NCBI GenBank assembly: GCA_040507005.1
Contig: JBEVVS010000049.1
Span: 46,539 to 110,538 of the forward strand
DNA: 64,000 bases
Source: Thiodiazotropha sp040507005
Lineage (GTDB): Bacteria; Pseudomonadota; Gammaproteobacteria; Chromatiales; Chromatiaceae
Direction: 5' to 3'
This document shows, piece by piece, positions 54,392 to 62,814 of this stretch; position 1 is the first letter of the stretch, and every line of letters begins with the position of its first letter. A program made the translations under genes and the position numbers. The notes under the pieces are model-generated. The model was not told the DNA's origin. It saw only the letters and a list, made by a program, of their open reading frames with translations, and did no database searches.

Positions 54392-54601
54392 ATGTTTCTA
54401 ATGCAGAAAAATAGCGAAAAGCTGGTTGAAGTATTGAGTCTGACAGACCTTTTCAATCCGAATCATGCTGAAATCATTGGCCGTTTCCATGCGGGAGAAG
54501 AGATGCAGGATGCGGAGAAGTTTGCCAAGGATCAAATGAAATTCCCTTCAGGGGAATCACTCCCACAATGCTGGTTGGATTCCAAATACCGGCAGCATTG
54601 A
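54392..54601 (+). CDS. Small protein of unknown function
   Basis: A 69-residue protein beginning MFLMQKNSEKLVEVLSLTDLFNP. It has no signal peptide or membrane segment and is mixed charged/hydrophobic with one cysteine (PQCWLD). An excellent ribosome site (AGGAGG, 6 bases before the ATG) and a TATAAT hexamer about 55 bases upstream support expression. The protein looks like a real coding frame, and similar short proteins seem to exist in sulfur-oxidising gammaproteobacteria, though this could not be checked. No function is inferred. Confidence 0.7.
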   Translation: MFLMQKNSEKLVEVLSLTDLFNPNHAEIIGRFHAGEEMQDAEKFAKDQMKFPSGESLPQCWLDSKYRQH

Positions 54602-54708
54602 TCGATCTCTGTGTCCGAGACCCGGGATTGATCTGACAACCAGCTCGATTGCGGAAATGCTATCCCGTTGCTGCATGCCAATATGCACGATTGGCGTGTC
54701 CTTGGCTG

Positions 54709-55644
54709 CTAAAAACTCGCATAGCTCTGGCCCGATTTTTCTATCCAGCCGTGGATCATCTTTTTGGTAGTGAAATCAGCGGCACAGTTGCCCTGGCGGT
54801 CTACCACGATCATACCCCCCCTGCCTTTGACCTTGCGTAACAGATATTCGATACCATACTCAACCGCTCCTTTGGCGTCGCAATCGAGAAATTCCATGGC
54901 ATCAGAGACCGTCTTTGCCAGTACGGTACGCATGAAATCTTCCCCAAAACCGGTGGTCGACACGGCACAGGTCTGATTGTCGGCAAATACCCCCGCCCCC
55001 ACGATGGGTGAATCACCGACCCTTCCCATGCGTTTGTTGACTATGCCCCCGGTGGATGTGGCGGCGGCCAGGTTTCCCTCCAGGTCGCGGGCGACGGCAC
55101 CGATGGTGCCATACTTCTGCTCTTCGGAGGTCTCGCCACTGTCGTCGTGATCGAGCATGATGCGGTGCTGCAGACGTGCCTGTTCCAGCTGCTGTATACG
55201 GTCTGGGGTGAAAAAATAGTGATCCGGTGTCAAGGTCATGCCGCAGTGGGCGGCAAACTTCATCGCCCCGTCGCTGATCAACATCACATGTTCGCTCTCC
55301 GCCATCACCAGACGCGCCAATTGGACCGGGTTGGCGATATTGCTGACCGCCGCGACAGAACCCGCGGAAAGGTCGCGACCGTCCATGATAGCGGCATCCA
55401 TCTCCACCTTGCCGTTTTCGTTGAGTACGGATCCGCATCCGGCATTGAAAACCGGGTCGTCCTCCAACTGGGAGGCGCAGGACTCCACTGTCTCCAGGGC
55501 ATTGCCGCCGCGAATGAGTATCTCCCGGCCGTGTTCCAGAACGGTACGGATACTCTCCAGATAGCGTAGGGCTGTTTTATTGTCCTTGACGTTGTCCAGG
55601 GCGCCGGCGCCGCCATGCACCATCAGCGAGAAAGTCTCTTGCAT
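54709..55644 (-). CDS. iaaA: Isoaspartyl peptidase/L-asparaginase (Ntn hydrolase)
   Basis: Type 2 asparaginase that hydrolyses beta-aspartyl (isoaspartyl) dipeptides and, more weakly, asparagine. The 311-residue precursor self-cleaves before the nucleophile Thr180 in YGTIGAVARDLEGNLAAATSTGG. The opening LMVHGGAGAL and NAGCGSVLNENGKVEMDA, and GRVGDSPIVGAG with the substrate-binding Arg/Asp, are conserved. It follows the ATP-grasp gene by 34 bases on the same strand, so the two probably form an operon. Confidence 0.92.
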   Translation of the reverse strand: MQETFSLMVHGGAGALDNVKDNKTALRYLESIRTVLEHGREILIRGGNALETVESCASQLEDDPVFNAGCGSVLNENGKVEMDAAIMDGRDLSAGSVAAVSNIANPVQLARLVMAESEHVMLISDGAMKFAAHCGMTLTPDHYFFTPDRIQQLEQARLQHRIMLDHDDSGETSEEQKYGTIGAVARDLEGNLAAATSTGGIVNKRMGRVGDSPIVGAGVFADNQTCAVSTTGFGEDFMRTVLAKTVSDAMEFLDCDAKGAVEYGIEYLLRKVKGRGGMIVVDRQGNCAADFTTKKMIHGWIEKSGQSYASF

Positions 55645-55678
55645 CGTGTTGTGTGTTTGCTTTGATCCTGCTCTAAAG

Positions 55679-56836
55679 CTACCAGAGGCGTTGCTGCAAC
55701 TCTAGTTTGATTCGCTGACGTGTTGTAGGGTTGCCTGCGATCATGAACATAACCTTGCCGACCAGGATCGTACCCCAGTTGATAATAATGACTCCCTCTC
55801 CGGTTGAGGGATTGTATTCAAGGTCTCGAATATCCAAGCTATCGAGAGAGCGGTGCCAGGTGGAGAAATTACACGATTCCCACTCATCAATACCGCATTT
55901 CATCGCGATCAAGGTGGGATAGGATGCGCCGTTGTAGCGAGGATTGCACTCGATGGCGAGATACTCGGTATCCTGCCCCCGTTGCACTACTGCGACATCG
56001 AAGGCGAGGATATCCTTGAAACCACGCAGTGCCATCCACTCGGCCATGGGCTCAACTATCCCCCAGGGTTCGTAGGGTGTTGGATAGAAATTTCCCTGGT
56101 GGGCCGTTCCCTCGAGAATCTGTTCTGTGGCGAGCAGTCTTCTGCACTCTCCATCAGTAATCCGATACTGCAGATTGAGAAAGGTCTCTGTCTTAACCTC
56201 CTGTTGCAGTTGCACCGGCGTTTCTGTTGCAAAGTTGGACATCGCCTGTAACAAGGCTTCCCGGTCCTCGCATCGATAGATGCCGACGCCGGAAACCGAT
56301 ATCGCGGCTTTGATATAACAGGGGAAGGGGAAGGTGCTGAGCGCCTCGTCCGTTATTTCCGCGACACTGTTAAAACAACTTGTCTTTGGTACAGGTACGC
56401 CCAACTCGTCTGCCAGGGACATGAAATTGTTCTTGGAATTGATGAACTCGACGCTTTTCGCCCAACCAATGTCACCGTCTCTTTTTAGCTCCATGTCACC
56501 GTAGAAAAAGAGCGAGGGGGAGATGCCGTCTTCAATAGGCATATACTCAAGGCTGATATCCCAGATTACATTGTGGCTGTGGTGCAGACCGATACGTGAG
56601 TAGTGATCTGTAATCTCTTCCCATTCACTCTTGAGTAATGGGTGAAGTTGGATCAAATCGTCACGCTCGGTGGCACCAAGGACTCTGCCGGAATAGAGAT
56701 AGTTGCCTTTTACCCCCTCGGCGGTGCATGACATGATATCGTGATTGAAGACCCTCGGTTTACCTGCGCTGGCCGGAATCTGGTGGATCACACTTCCTTT
56801 TACTTGGTGTAATTCAGGTGTTCCCTTTGTGATCAT
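55679..56836 (-). CDS. ATP-grasp family protein of unknown substrate
   Basis: A 385-residue protein with an ATP-grasp-like core: SLADELGVPVPKTSCF and FPCYIKAAISVSGVGIYRC (ATP-binding lysine and glycine-rich segment, about 170-195), then QQEVKTETFLNLQYRI, and the acidic metal site IECNPRYNGASYPT (about 302-315). ATP-grasp enzymes join a carboxylate to an amine or thiol through an acyl-phosphate. The substrate cannot be told from sequence. The downstream isoaspartyl peptidase suggests a link to a beta-aspartyl or other amino-acid conjugate, which is inference. Confidence 0.72.
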   Translation of the reverse strand: MITKGTPELHQVKGSVIHQIPASAGKPRVFNHDIMSCTAEGVKGNYLYSGRVLGATERDDLIQLHPLLKSEWEEITDHYSRIGLHHSHNVIWDISLEYMPIEDGISPSLFFYGDMELKRDGDIGWAKSVEFINSKNNFMSLADELGVPVPKTSCFNSVAEITDEALSTFPFPCYIKAAISVSGVGIYRCEDREALLQAMSNFATETPVQLQQEVKTETFLNLQYRITDGECRRLLATEQILEGTAHQGNFYPTPYEPWGIVEPMAEWMALRGFKDILAFDVAVVQRGQDTEYLAIECNPRYNGASYPTLIAMKCGIDEWESCNFSTWHRSLDSLDIRDLEYNPSTGEGVIIINWGTILVGKVMFMIAGNPTTRQRIKLELQQRLW

Positions 56837-57289
56837 AGTTCTGCCCTGTCTGGTTATCGGATGATTCCCATCTCATTTGCAAAATGGGAGCCAGATGTGA
56901 GGGATTGCTAATTATTGATCCAGGGAATCAATGGTTTTGAATAGCTAGATTATTGATTAGAAAGGAAATATACCATGGCAGCCAACCTGGATCCCAGGTG
57001 CTGTGCGGTTTTGATCCGGGTGGATGTTTCGATGTGCCGGGGGGTGGTATGCGCTATCAGAGTGCACCAATGCAGAGGATGCCGCCATCGATGGATGAAA
57101 ATAGTGCGCCCGATGGTCGCGATTTCTATCTGTGGGGGCTATTTTGGCTTCTGAGCCGCAGGATTGGTTATTGAAATGGATATCCTAGTGTGGGACTGTT
57201 TCTTGCTTGATCAGCTATCAAGATCACATTCAGGAGCCCTATACAGGCAGATGTCTGCTGCAGGGTTCGAACAATACCGGAGTTAACAG
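56837..57289. other. 453-base region between the ATP-grasp and glgC genes
   Basis: Mostly no recognised gene. It holds an inverted repeat ATTGAT-N7-ATCAAT (56914-56932) and a doubtful short reading frame (57049-57174). No terminator or clear sigma-70 promoter was found. Confidence 0.4.
57049..57174 (+). CDS. Doubtful small reading frame
   Basis: Forty-one codons from ATG at 57049 (MRYQSAPMQRMPPSMDENSA then PDGRDFYLWGLFWLLSRRIGY). Codon choice resembles neighbouring genes and the upstream GGGGGTGGT could serve as ribosome site. The same frame is open back to 56953 with Gly/Pro-rich text (GSQPGSQVLCGFDPGGCFDV), but no good start exists there. It may be a small protein or a decayed gene end; support is weak. 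Confidence 0.25.
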   Translation: MRYQSAPMQRMPPSMDENSAPDGRDFYLWGLFWLLSRRIGY

Positions 57290-58513
57290 ATGCTAGATAA
57301 GACATTGACTGTCATCCTTGCGGGTGGTCAGGGCTCGCGCCTGCAGCCACTGACGCTGGAGCGCACCAAGGCCGCGGTACCCTTCGGCGGTCAATACAGG
57401 ATTATCGATTTTTCCCTGGTCAATTGTCTCCACTCCGGACTCCGCAGGATCTTGGTACTGACCCAGTATAAATCCCACTCCCTGCAAAAGCATTTACGCG
57501 ACGGATGGTCACTCTTCAATCCGGAACTGGGGGAGTACATCACCGCGGTTCCACCGCAAATGCGCAGGGGCGGTGGTTGGTATGACGGTACCGCGGATGC
57601 GGTCTACCAGAATCTCTATATGCTCAAGCGCAGTGGAGCAGAGCGCATATTGATCCTGCCGGGTGACCACATTTACCGCATGGACTATGCACCGATGATC
57701 GCGTATCACATCCAGCATAACGCCAGTGTTACGGTTGCCTGTATGCAGCGCTCTTACGCCGAGGTTGGCCTCTCCGGCGTTCTTGGTCTTGATCATAACG
57801 GTCGTGTCAACGCCTATGGAACACTCTCCAAACAGTCTCAGGCTGATGACAGCGAGGAGTTAACCGCGCAGGTGTCGATGGGTATCTATCTCTTCTCCAT
57901 CGACGATCTGATCGCGGCCCTCGAGAAAGATCATGATCTGACTGGGTCCAGTCACGATCTGACCCACGACATCCTGCCGAGAATGGTTGGCGATGGGGGT
58001 GTCTACGCTTATCAATTCGGTGGCGAGGCGGGGCGGGTCAGTCAGGATCGTTATTGGCGTGATGTGGCCACTATCGATAGCTACTACGAGGCGAATATGG
58101 AGTTACTCGACCCTGTGCCGTCTCTGGATCTGTATCAACCTGAATGGCCGATCCGCACCCACCATGCACAAAATCCTCCAGCCAGGACCGTACCGGGTGT
58201 CTCGGGCAGCGAGGGTATCTTCATCAACTCCATCGTTGCCAATGGCGTCCTCATCATAGGTGGCAGCGTGCAACACTCCATACTCTTTCCAAAGACCCTG
58301 ATTGGCGATGAAGCGGTGATCCACAACTCAATCCTCTTCGATGGTGTGAAGGTCGGCGATGGAGCGCAGTTGGAGAACTGCATCATCGACAAGGGGGTTG
58401 TGATCCCGCCGGGGGCGAGCATTGGATTCGATCAAGAGAGGGATGCTGCACGCTTTACTGTTTCACCCCAGGGGGTGGTTGTGGTGCCCAAGGGGTATCG
58501 CTTCACTAACTGA
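57290..58513 (+). CDS. glgC: Glucose-1-phosphate adenylyltransferase
   Basis: Makes ADP-glucose for glycogen synthesis, the regulated step of the pathway. The 407-residue protein has the nucleotide-binding LAGGQGSRLQPLT (10-22) and ERTKAAVPFGGQYRIIDF with the activator and catalytic residues. GWYDGTADAVYQN and PGDHIYRMDY are also present, followed by a C-terminal left-handed helix domain (NSIVANGVLIIGGSVQHS). No glgA, glgB or glgP is in the window. Glycogen storage would fit an organism that also stores sulfur. Confidence 0.95.
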   Translation: MLDKTLTVILAGGQGSRLQPLTLERTKAAVPFGGQYRIIDFSLVNCLHSGLRRILVLTQYKSHSLQKHLRDGWSLFNPELGEYITAVPPQMRRGGGWYDGTADAVYQNLYMLKRSGAERILILPGDHIYRMDYAPMIAYHIQHNASVTVACMQRSYAEVGLSGVLGLDHNGRVNAYGTLSKQSQADDSEELTAQVSMGIYLFSIDDLIAALEKDHDLTGSSHDLTHDILPRMVGDGGVYAYQFGGEAGRVSQDRYWRDVATIDSYYEANMELLDPVPSLDLYQPEWPIRTHHAQNPPARTVPGVSGSEGIFINSIVANGVLIIGGSVQHSILFPKTLIGDEAVIHNSILFDGVKVGDGAQLENCIIDKGVVIPPGASIGFDQERDAARFTVSPQGVVVVPKGYRFTN

Positions 58514-58872
58514 TTGAACGGGGCCATATTAGAAGGATCGATAACCCTGGAATGAGTCTGTTTTTTTACATCCATATTGCCCGAAACCAATGGAGTTTCG
58601 TGTTAATCTAATTGATGAAGCTATATTATTCGTTACAGATAGTGTTCTATGATCGAAATCACAAACAGACCTTGAGGATGTTCCGATAATTGTCCATTGA
58701 TGACGAATCTATAAGTCCATGGATTCTGTAACGCTGCTCAGTTAAGCCGGCTTCTGGCTCCCAGCTTCTCACCATCGGCTGGTTGCCAGGGTACCTGCAT
58801 ATGGGGCGATCAAGTCTGACGAGCATCGTTTTGCGACTCTGCCGGTGGAAGGATAGCTGATGAACACAGGGT
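58514..58872. other. Intergenic region between glgC and the PKD lipoprotein gene
   Basis: 359 bases without a convincing gene. A CRP-like palindrome lies at 58648-58663. A T run (58560-58567) follows glgC by about 50 bases, but no stable hairpin precedes it. Confidence 0.4.
58648..58663. promoter_or_regulatory. CRP/Vfr-like site
   Basis: TATGA-TCGAAA-TCACA against the consensus TGTGA-N6-TCACA: one mismatch in ten. It lies about 210 bases before the PKD lipoprotein start and 135 bases after glgC. Confidence 0.35.
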
Positions 58873-60171
58873 ATGAGAATGATTAATTATTCTACACTCA
58901 ATCATGCAGTCCCGATCTTACTCGCTGTTGCTATGACGGCATGTGGTGGTTCCTCCTCGAGTGTTACCACCGATGCAGAGGGTTCGAATCAATCGCCAAC
59001 GGCTGTCATTTCCGCAGACCCTACCAGCGGCGTCATCAGCTTGCAGGTGAATCTGGATGCGAGACAATCCAAGGACGATGGCGGAGTTGTCAGTTATGAG
59101 TGGGATTTTGGCGATGGCTCAACCTCTCAGTTACCCAATACATCACATATCTACAACATAGTGGGCAGTTATGTGATAACTCTGACAGTGACTGATCAGG
59201 AGGGTGAATCCGATACCGCCTCAACGACGGTTCATGCACTATCTCCACAGGACAATGGCGGTGGCACTGTTCCCACAGCTACGGCATTCTTCGATGATTT
59301 CGAATATGTGGTCGAACGCAACGGTTCCAGCGATCCCACCGGCGAGAACAATGCATTTGTCTCACAAGGGGGCTGGAGTGGTGCAAAAGCGGTAAATATC
59401 ACCGGTAGTCATAATGGATATCTCTATACCGTTGACCAAATACCTGGCTATTCCGGTAGCTTTCCGGGAAACAATTCAAACCGCGTGCTTGCCATCGAAG
59501 CCCGTCCTGGCTCGATGGGTTCCCAGACCGACTTCTATCTTCAATTTGGTGCTGAATCCGCACCTGTGAATAGTGTGCCCGCCGATGTCTGGTTTCAGTT
59601 CTGGATCTATCCGAACTACTATGATGATCCGACAGATGCCAATGATCAGCTAAGCACTTATGCTGGACGATTCAAATTTATCTATCCTTGTAAAAGCGGT
59701 TACCCTTGCACTCACGATAATCTCGTCTGGCTATATAATCTCGGTTACACCTCGAGTGAACCTTACTGGGAAGGTGGCGACAATCGCGAATTGTACATGA
59801 CCACTTCCGATCCGCTGTACGCTGACTATCAGTTAGCACCGGACTACAATCAGTTCAAACTGGGACAGACGAATGTCAGTGAGAATATCACGCCCAATCG
59901 TTGGACCCTTGTAAAGATTCATATCGATACATCGACGACTTCGGGCAGTTATGAAGGCTGGGTCAAGCCTTACGGCGGCTCATGGGTAAAAGTCGCTGAG
60001 TGGATCGATGGCGAAACGCCGGATTTCTCATGGAATATTGCTGCAAGCGATGTGGGCGGCCACCGGGTTTTCAGAATGCCTACCACCGTGAACGATGTTG
60101 ATTCATGGATCTATTTGGATGATTTTGCCATGTCAACCTCGGAGGAAGACCTTCCCACATATCCTTATTGA
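58873..60171 (+). CDS. PKD-domain lipoprotein with lectin-like C-terminal domain
   Basis: A 432-residue exported protein. The signal ends with a lipobox-like TACG (Cys near 24), followed by a Ser/Gly-rich linker. Residues about 40-125 are a PKD domain (TAVISADPTSGVISLQVNLDA, YEWDFGDGS, GSYVITLTVTDQEG). From about 140 to 425 the Trp- and Tyr-rich region looks like a concanavalin-like jelly roll related to polysaccharide-binding or lyase proteins (FFDDFEYVVERNGSSDPTGE, DSWIYLDDFAMST). It may bind or degrade a polysaccharide at the cell surface. An in-frame ATG at 58879 is an alternative start. Confidence 0.7.
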   Translation: MRMINYSTLNHAVPILLAVAMTACGGSSSSVTTDAEGSNQSPTAVISADPTSGVISLQVNLDARQSKDDGGVVSYEWDFGDGSTSQLPNTSHIYNIVGSYVITLTVTDQEGESDTASTTVHALSPQDNGGGTVPTATAFFDDFEYVVERNGSSDPTGENNAFVSQGGWSGAKAVNITGSHNGYLYTVDQIPGYSGSFPGNNSNRVLAIEARPGSMGSQTDFYLQFGAESAPVNSVPADVWFQFWIYPNYYDDPTDANDQLSTYAGRFKFIYPCKSGYPCTHDNLVWLYNLGYTSSEPYWEGGDNRELYMTTSDPLYADYQLAPDYNQFKLGQTNVSENITPNRWTLVKIHIDTSTTSGSYEGWVKPYGGSWVKVAEWIDGETPDFSWNIAASDVGGHRVFRMPTTVNDVDSWIYLDDFAMSTSEEDLPTYPY

Positions 60172-60193
60172 GCTTTACGCTAGGCAGCAGGCA

Positions 60194-61180
60194 CTAGATG
60201 GTGACCAAGGTGCGTCCTACGATCGTGCCTGCCATCATCTGCTCAAAGATCTCTGGCAGCTGTTCCATAGAGACTGTCCGGGTCAGGATGTCATCCAGAT
60301 GCCTGGGTCTGAGATCAGTGGCCAGACGCTGCCAAAGCTCATGTCTGATCTCATCGGGGCAACCGGATGAGTTGATGCCAAGCAGACTCACACCGCGCAA
60401 AATAAAAGGCATCACCGTGGTGTTCAGATCGTGACCGCCCGCCAAGCCGATGGCTGCGATGTTGCCCCAGGGCTTGATCTTACGGGTGATGCTAGAGAGG
60501 GTTTCACCCCCCACGTTGTCCACTGCACCCCCCCAAACCCCTCTTTCCAGGGCATGGTGATAACTGTTGACCTGCTCGCGCCCCAACACCTCCTGGGCGC
60601 CAAGATGCTCCAGATAGGCCTGTTGATCGGCCTTGCCCGTGACAGCATGCACCTCAAATCCCTCTCCATCGAAGATGTTGACCGCTATGCAGCCCACACC
60701 GCCTGTGGCACCAGTGATCAGTATCGGGCCCATCTCCGGGCGTTGGCCGTTGGTTTCCATCCTGTGCAGGGCCAAGGCAGCAGTGAAACCGGCGGTGCCC
60801 AGTACCATTGACTGGGAGGCGGAGAGACCTTCGGGCAAGGGTACTGCCCAGTCTGCGGGTACCCTGAGATATTCCCCATAGCCGCCATCAGCGGTGGTGG
60901 AGAGCTCGTAACCTGTGACAATCACCGTGTCACCGGGCTTGAAGCGTTTGTCAGCGCTCTCGGCAACTTCGCCACAGGCGTCTATGCCGCCGGTGAGTGG
61001 ATAACGTCTGAGGATCTGCGCCTTGCCGGTCCCTGCCAGGGCGTCTTTGAAATTGATGCTGGAGTATGCTACCCGGATCAGGATTTCACCCTTTTCCGGG
61101 GGCTGCAAGGTTAACGTTTCAATCCCCGCAGAGTGTTGGGCATTGTCTCGATGTATACGAAAGGCCTTATAAGAAGTCAT
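60194..61180 (-). CDS. acuI: AcuI/YhdH-type acrylyl-CoA reductase (zinc-independent MDR)
   Basis: NADPH-dependent medium-chain oxidoreductase; AcuI reduces acrylyl-CoA to propionyl-CoA. The 328-residue protein has the YhdH-like NFKDALAGTGKAQILRRYPLTGGIDACGEV (about 43-72), the ITGATGGVGCIAVNI nucleotide-binding loop (about 154-168), and the family's VDNVGGETL. Zinc ligands of classical alcohol dehydrogenases are absent. It starts 6 bases after the fumarase stop on the same strand, so they are cotranscribed. Confidence 0.87.
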   Translation of the reverse strand: MTSYKAFRIHRDNAQHSAGIETLTLQPPEKGEILIRVAYSSINFKDALAGTGKAQILRRYPLTGGIDACGEVAESADKRFKPGDTVIVTGYELSTTADGGYGEYLRVPADWAVPLPEGLSASQSMVLGTAGFTAALALHRMETNGQRPEMGPILITGATGGVGCIAVNIFDGEGFEVHAVTGKADQQAYLEHLGAQEVLGREQVNSYHHALERGVWGGAVDNVGGETLSSITRKIKPWGNIAAIGLAGGHDLNTTVMPFILRGVSLLGINSSGCPDEIRHELWQRLATDLRPRHLDDILTRTVSMEQLPEIFEQMMAGTIVGRTLVTI

Positions 61181-61186
61181 GTCGAA

Positions 61187-62710
61187 TTACTCCGATACAA
61201 CTGGTATTTTTCCTATCTTTTCCCGCCATTCGGCAGGACCCATCTGATGAACGGAATCACCGCGACTGTCAACGGCCACCGTGACGGGGAAATCGACCAC
61301 CTCGAACTCCCGTATCGCCTCCATGCCGAGATCCTCGAATGCCAGCAGCCGGGAACTGCGAATCGCCTTGGAAACAAGATAAGCGGCACCGCCCACAGCC
61401 ATCAGGTAGACGGCTTTATGGCGTTTTATAGCGGCCAGGGCTGCGGGTCCACGTTCTGCCTTGCCGACCATGCCAAAAAGACCCGCCTGGTCCAACATGA
61501 TCTCACTGAACTTATCCATGCGCGTGGCAGTGGTGGGACCGGCAGGACCTACCACCTCATCGCCTACAGGATCCACAGGTCCCACGTAATAGATGAAGCG
61601 GCCATGGAAATCGATGCCATCGGGTAGCGGCTGGTTGTTAGCGTAGAGATCGGCAATACGCTTATGGGCGGCATCCCTTCCGGTCAATAACTTGCCGTTG
61701 AGGAGTATCAGTTCCCCTGGTTGCCAAGTTGCGATCTCCTGCTTGCTGATTTCATCCAGATTGACCCGGCGGGCTTGCGGAGAGGCCTCCCAGGTGACAT
61801 CAGGCCAGTCTTCAGGGGCAGGGGGGGTGAGCAGGGCAGGTCCGCTGCCATCCAAGGTGAACTCCACATGGCGGGTGGCGGCGCAGTTGGGGATCATGCC
61901 CACCGGCAGGGATGCGGCGTGGGTGGGAAAGTCGCTGATTTTTACGTCTAATACGGTGGTCAACCCCCCAAGTCCCTGGGCGCCGATACCCAGTGCATTG
62001 ACCTTCTCATAAATCTCCAAACGCAACTCCTCTTTGCGATTCTCAGGACCACGGGCCTGTAATTCATGGATATCGATGGGTTCCATGAGCGACTCCTTGG
62101 CAAGCAGCATGGCCTTTTCGGCTGAACCACCGACACCGATACCAAGCATCCCGGGAGGGCACCATCCGGCACCCATCTTAGGTACTTCCTGCAAAACCCA
62201 ATCCACAAGGGATCCGGAGGGATTGAGCACCTTGAAGCGGGATTTGTTTTCCGAACCGCCCCCCTTGGCAGCGACTTTTACTTCAACCTTGTCCCCCGGC
62301 ACCAGTTCCATATGGATAATCGCCGGGGTGTTGTCACCGCTGTTCTTGCGACTGCCGAGTGGATCGGTGACCATGGAAAATCGCAACACATTATCGGGAT
62401 GGGCATAGCCGTGTCGCACACCCTCATTGACCATATCGCTGACCGACAGCTCGCCTTCCCATTGGACCTGCATACCGATCTTGAGAAAGACAACCACCAT
62501 GCCGGTATCCTGGCAGACGGGCCGCCTCCCCTCGGCGCACATGCGGGAGTTAACCAGGATCTGAGCCATTGCATCCTTGGCGGCGGGACTCTCCTCTTTG
62601 GCCCAGGCTTCACCCATGGCCTTGAGAAAGTCGGCCGGATGGTAGTAGGAGATGAACTGCAGGGCATCGGCGATGCTGTGGATAAGGTCTTCCTGGCGGA
62701 TGCGGGTCAT
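61187..62710 (-). CDS. fumA: Fumarate hydratase, class I (Fe-S)
   Basis: Interconverts fumarate and malate using a 4Fe-4S cluster. The 507-residue single chain holds both domains: the alpha part with RPVCQDTGMVVVFLKIG (cluster Cys near 65), NTPAIIHMELVPGDKVEV and KGGGSENKSRF, and the beta part with GPTTATRMDKFSEIMLDQAGLFGMVGKAERG. The sequence matches the class I single-chain form found in many proteobacteria. It lies between odhB and acuI on the minus strand. Confidence 0.94.
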   Translation of the reverse strand: MTRIRQEDLIHSIADALQFISYYHPADFLKAMGEAWAKEESPAAKDAMAQILVNSRMCAEGRRPVCQDTGMVVVFLKIGMQVQWEGELSVSDMVNEGVRHGYAHPDNVLRFSMVTDPLGSRKNSGDNTPAIIHMELVPGDKVEVKVAAKGGGSENKSRFKVLNPSGSLVDWVLQEVPKMGAGWCPPGMLGIGVGGSAEKAMLLAKESLMEPIDIHELQARGPENRKEELRLEIYEKVNALGIGAQGLGGLTTVLDVKISDFPTHAASLPVGMIPNCAATRHVEFTLDGSGPALLTPPAPEDWPDVTWEASPQARRVNLDEISKQEIATWQPGELILLNGKLLTGRDAAHKRIADLYANNQPLPDGIDFHGRFIYYVGPVDPVGDEVVGPAGPTTATRMDKFSEIMLDQAGLFGMVGKAERGPAALAAIKRHKAVYLMAVGGAAYLVSKAIRSSRLLAFEDLGMEAIREFEVVDFPVTVAVDSRGDSVHQMGPAEWREKIGKIPVVSE

Positions 62711-62736
62711 GGTCTATCCTGTCGATACAGTATCCA

Positions 62737-62750
62737 CCGGTAACTACCGG
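62737..62750. repeat. Palindrome directly upstream of the fumarase gene
   Basis: CCGGTA-AC-TACCGG, 6-bp arms, 27-40 bases before the fumA start codon. There is no T tract, so it is not a terminator; the position suits an operator or a leader hairpin. Confidence 0.4.
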
Positions 62751-62814
62751 CCGATAGTTGATCTCGTTGTTCAGTTTCTGCTGGCTGATGAGCAAGATTA
62801 TTGTTAAAGCATGC

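Noticed and set aside
56914..56932. ATTGAT-N7-ATCAAT as an FNR site
   Set aside because: Half-site spacing is 7 rather than 4 bases, so it does not fit FNR; kept only as an inverted repeat.
56974..57170. ATG-started frame with a good ribosome site at 56974
   Set aside because: The product is Cys/Arg/Val-rich and unlike a protein; the overlapping frame ending at 57174 has more natural codon use.
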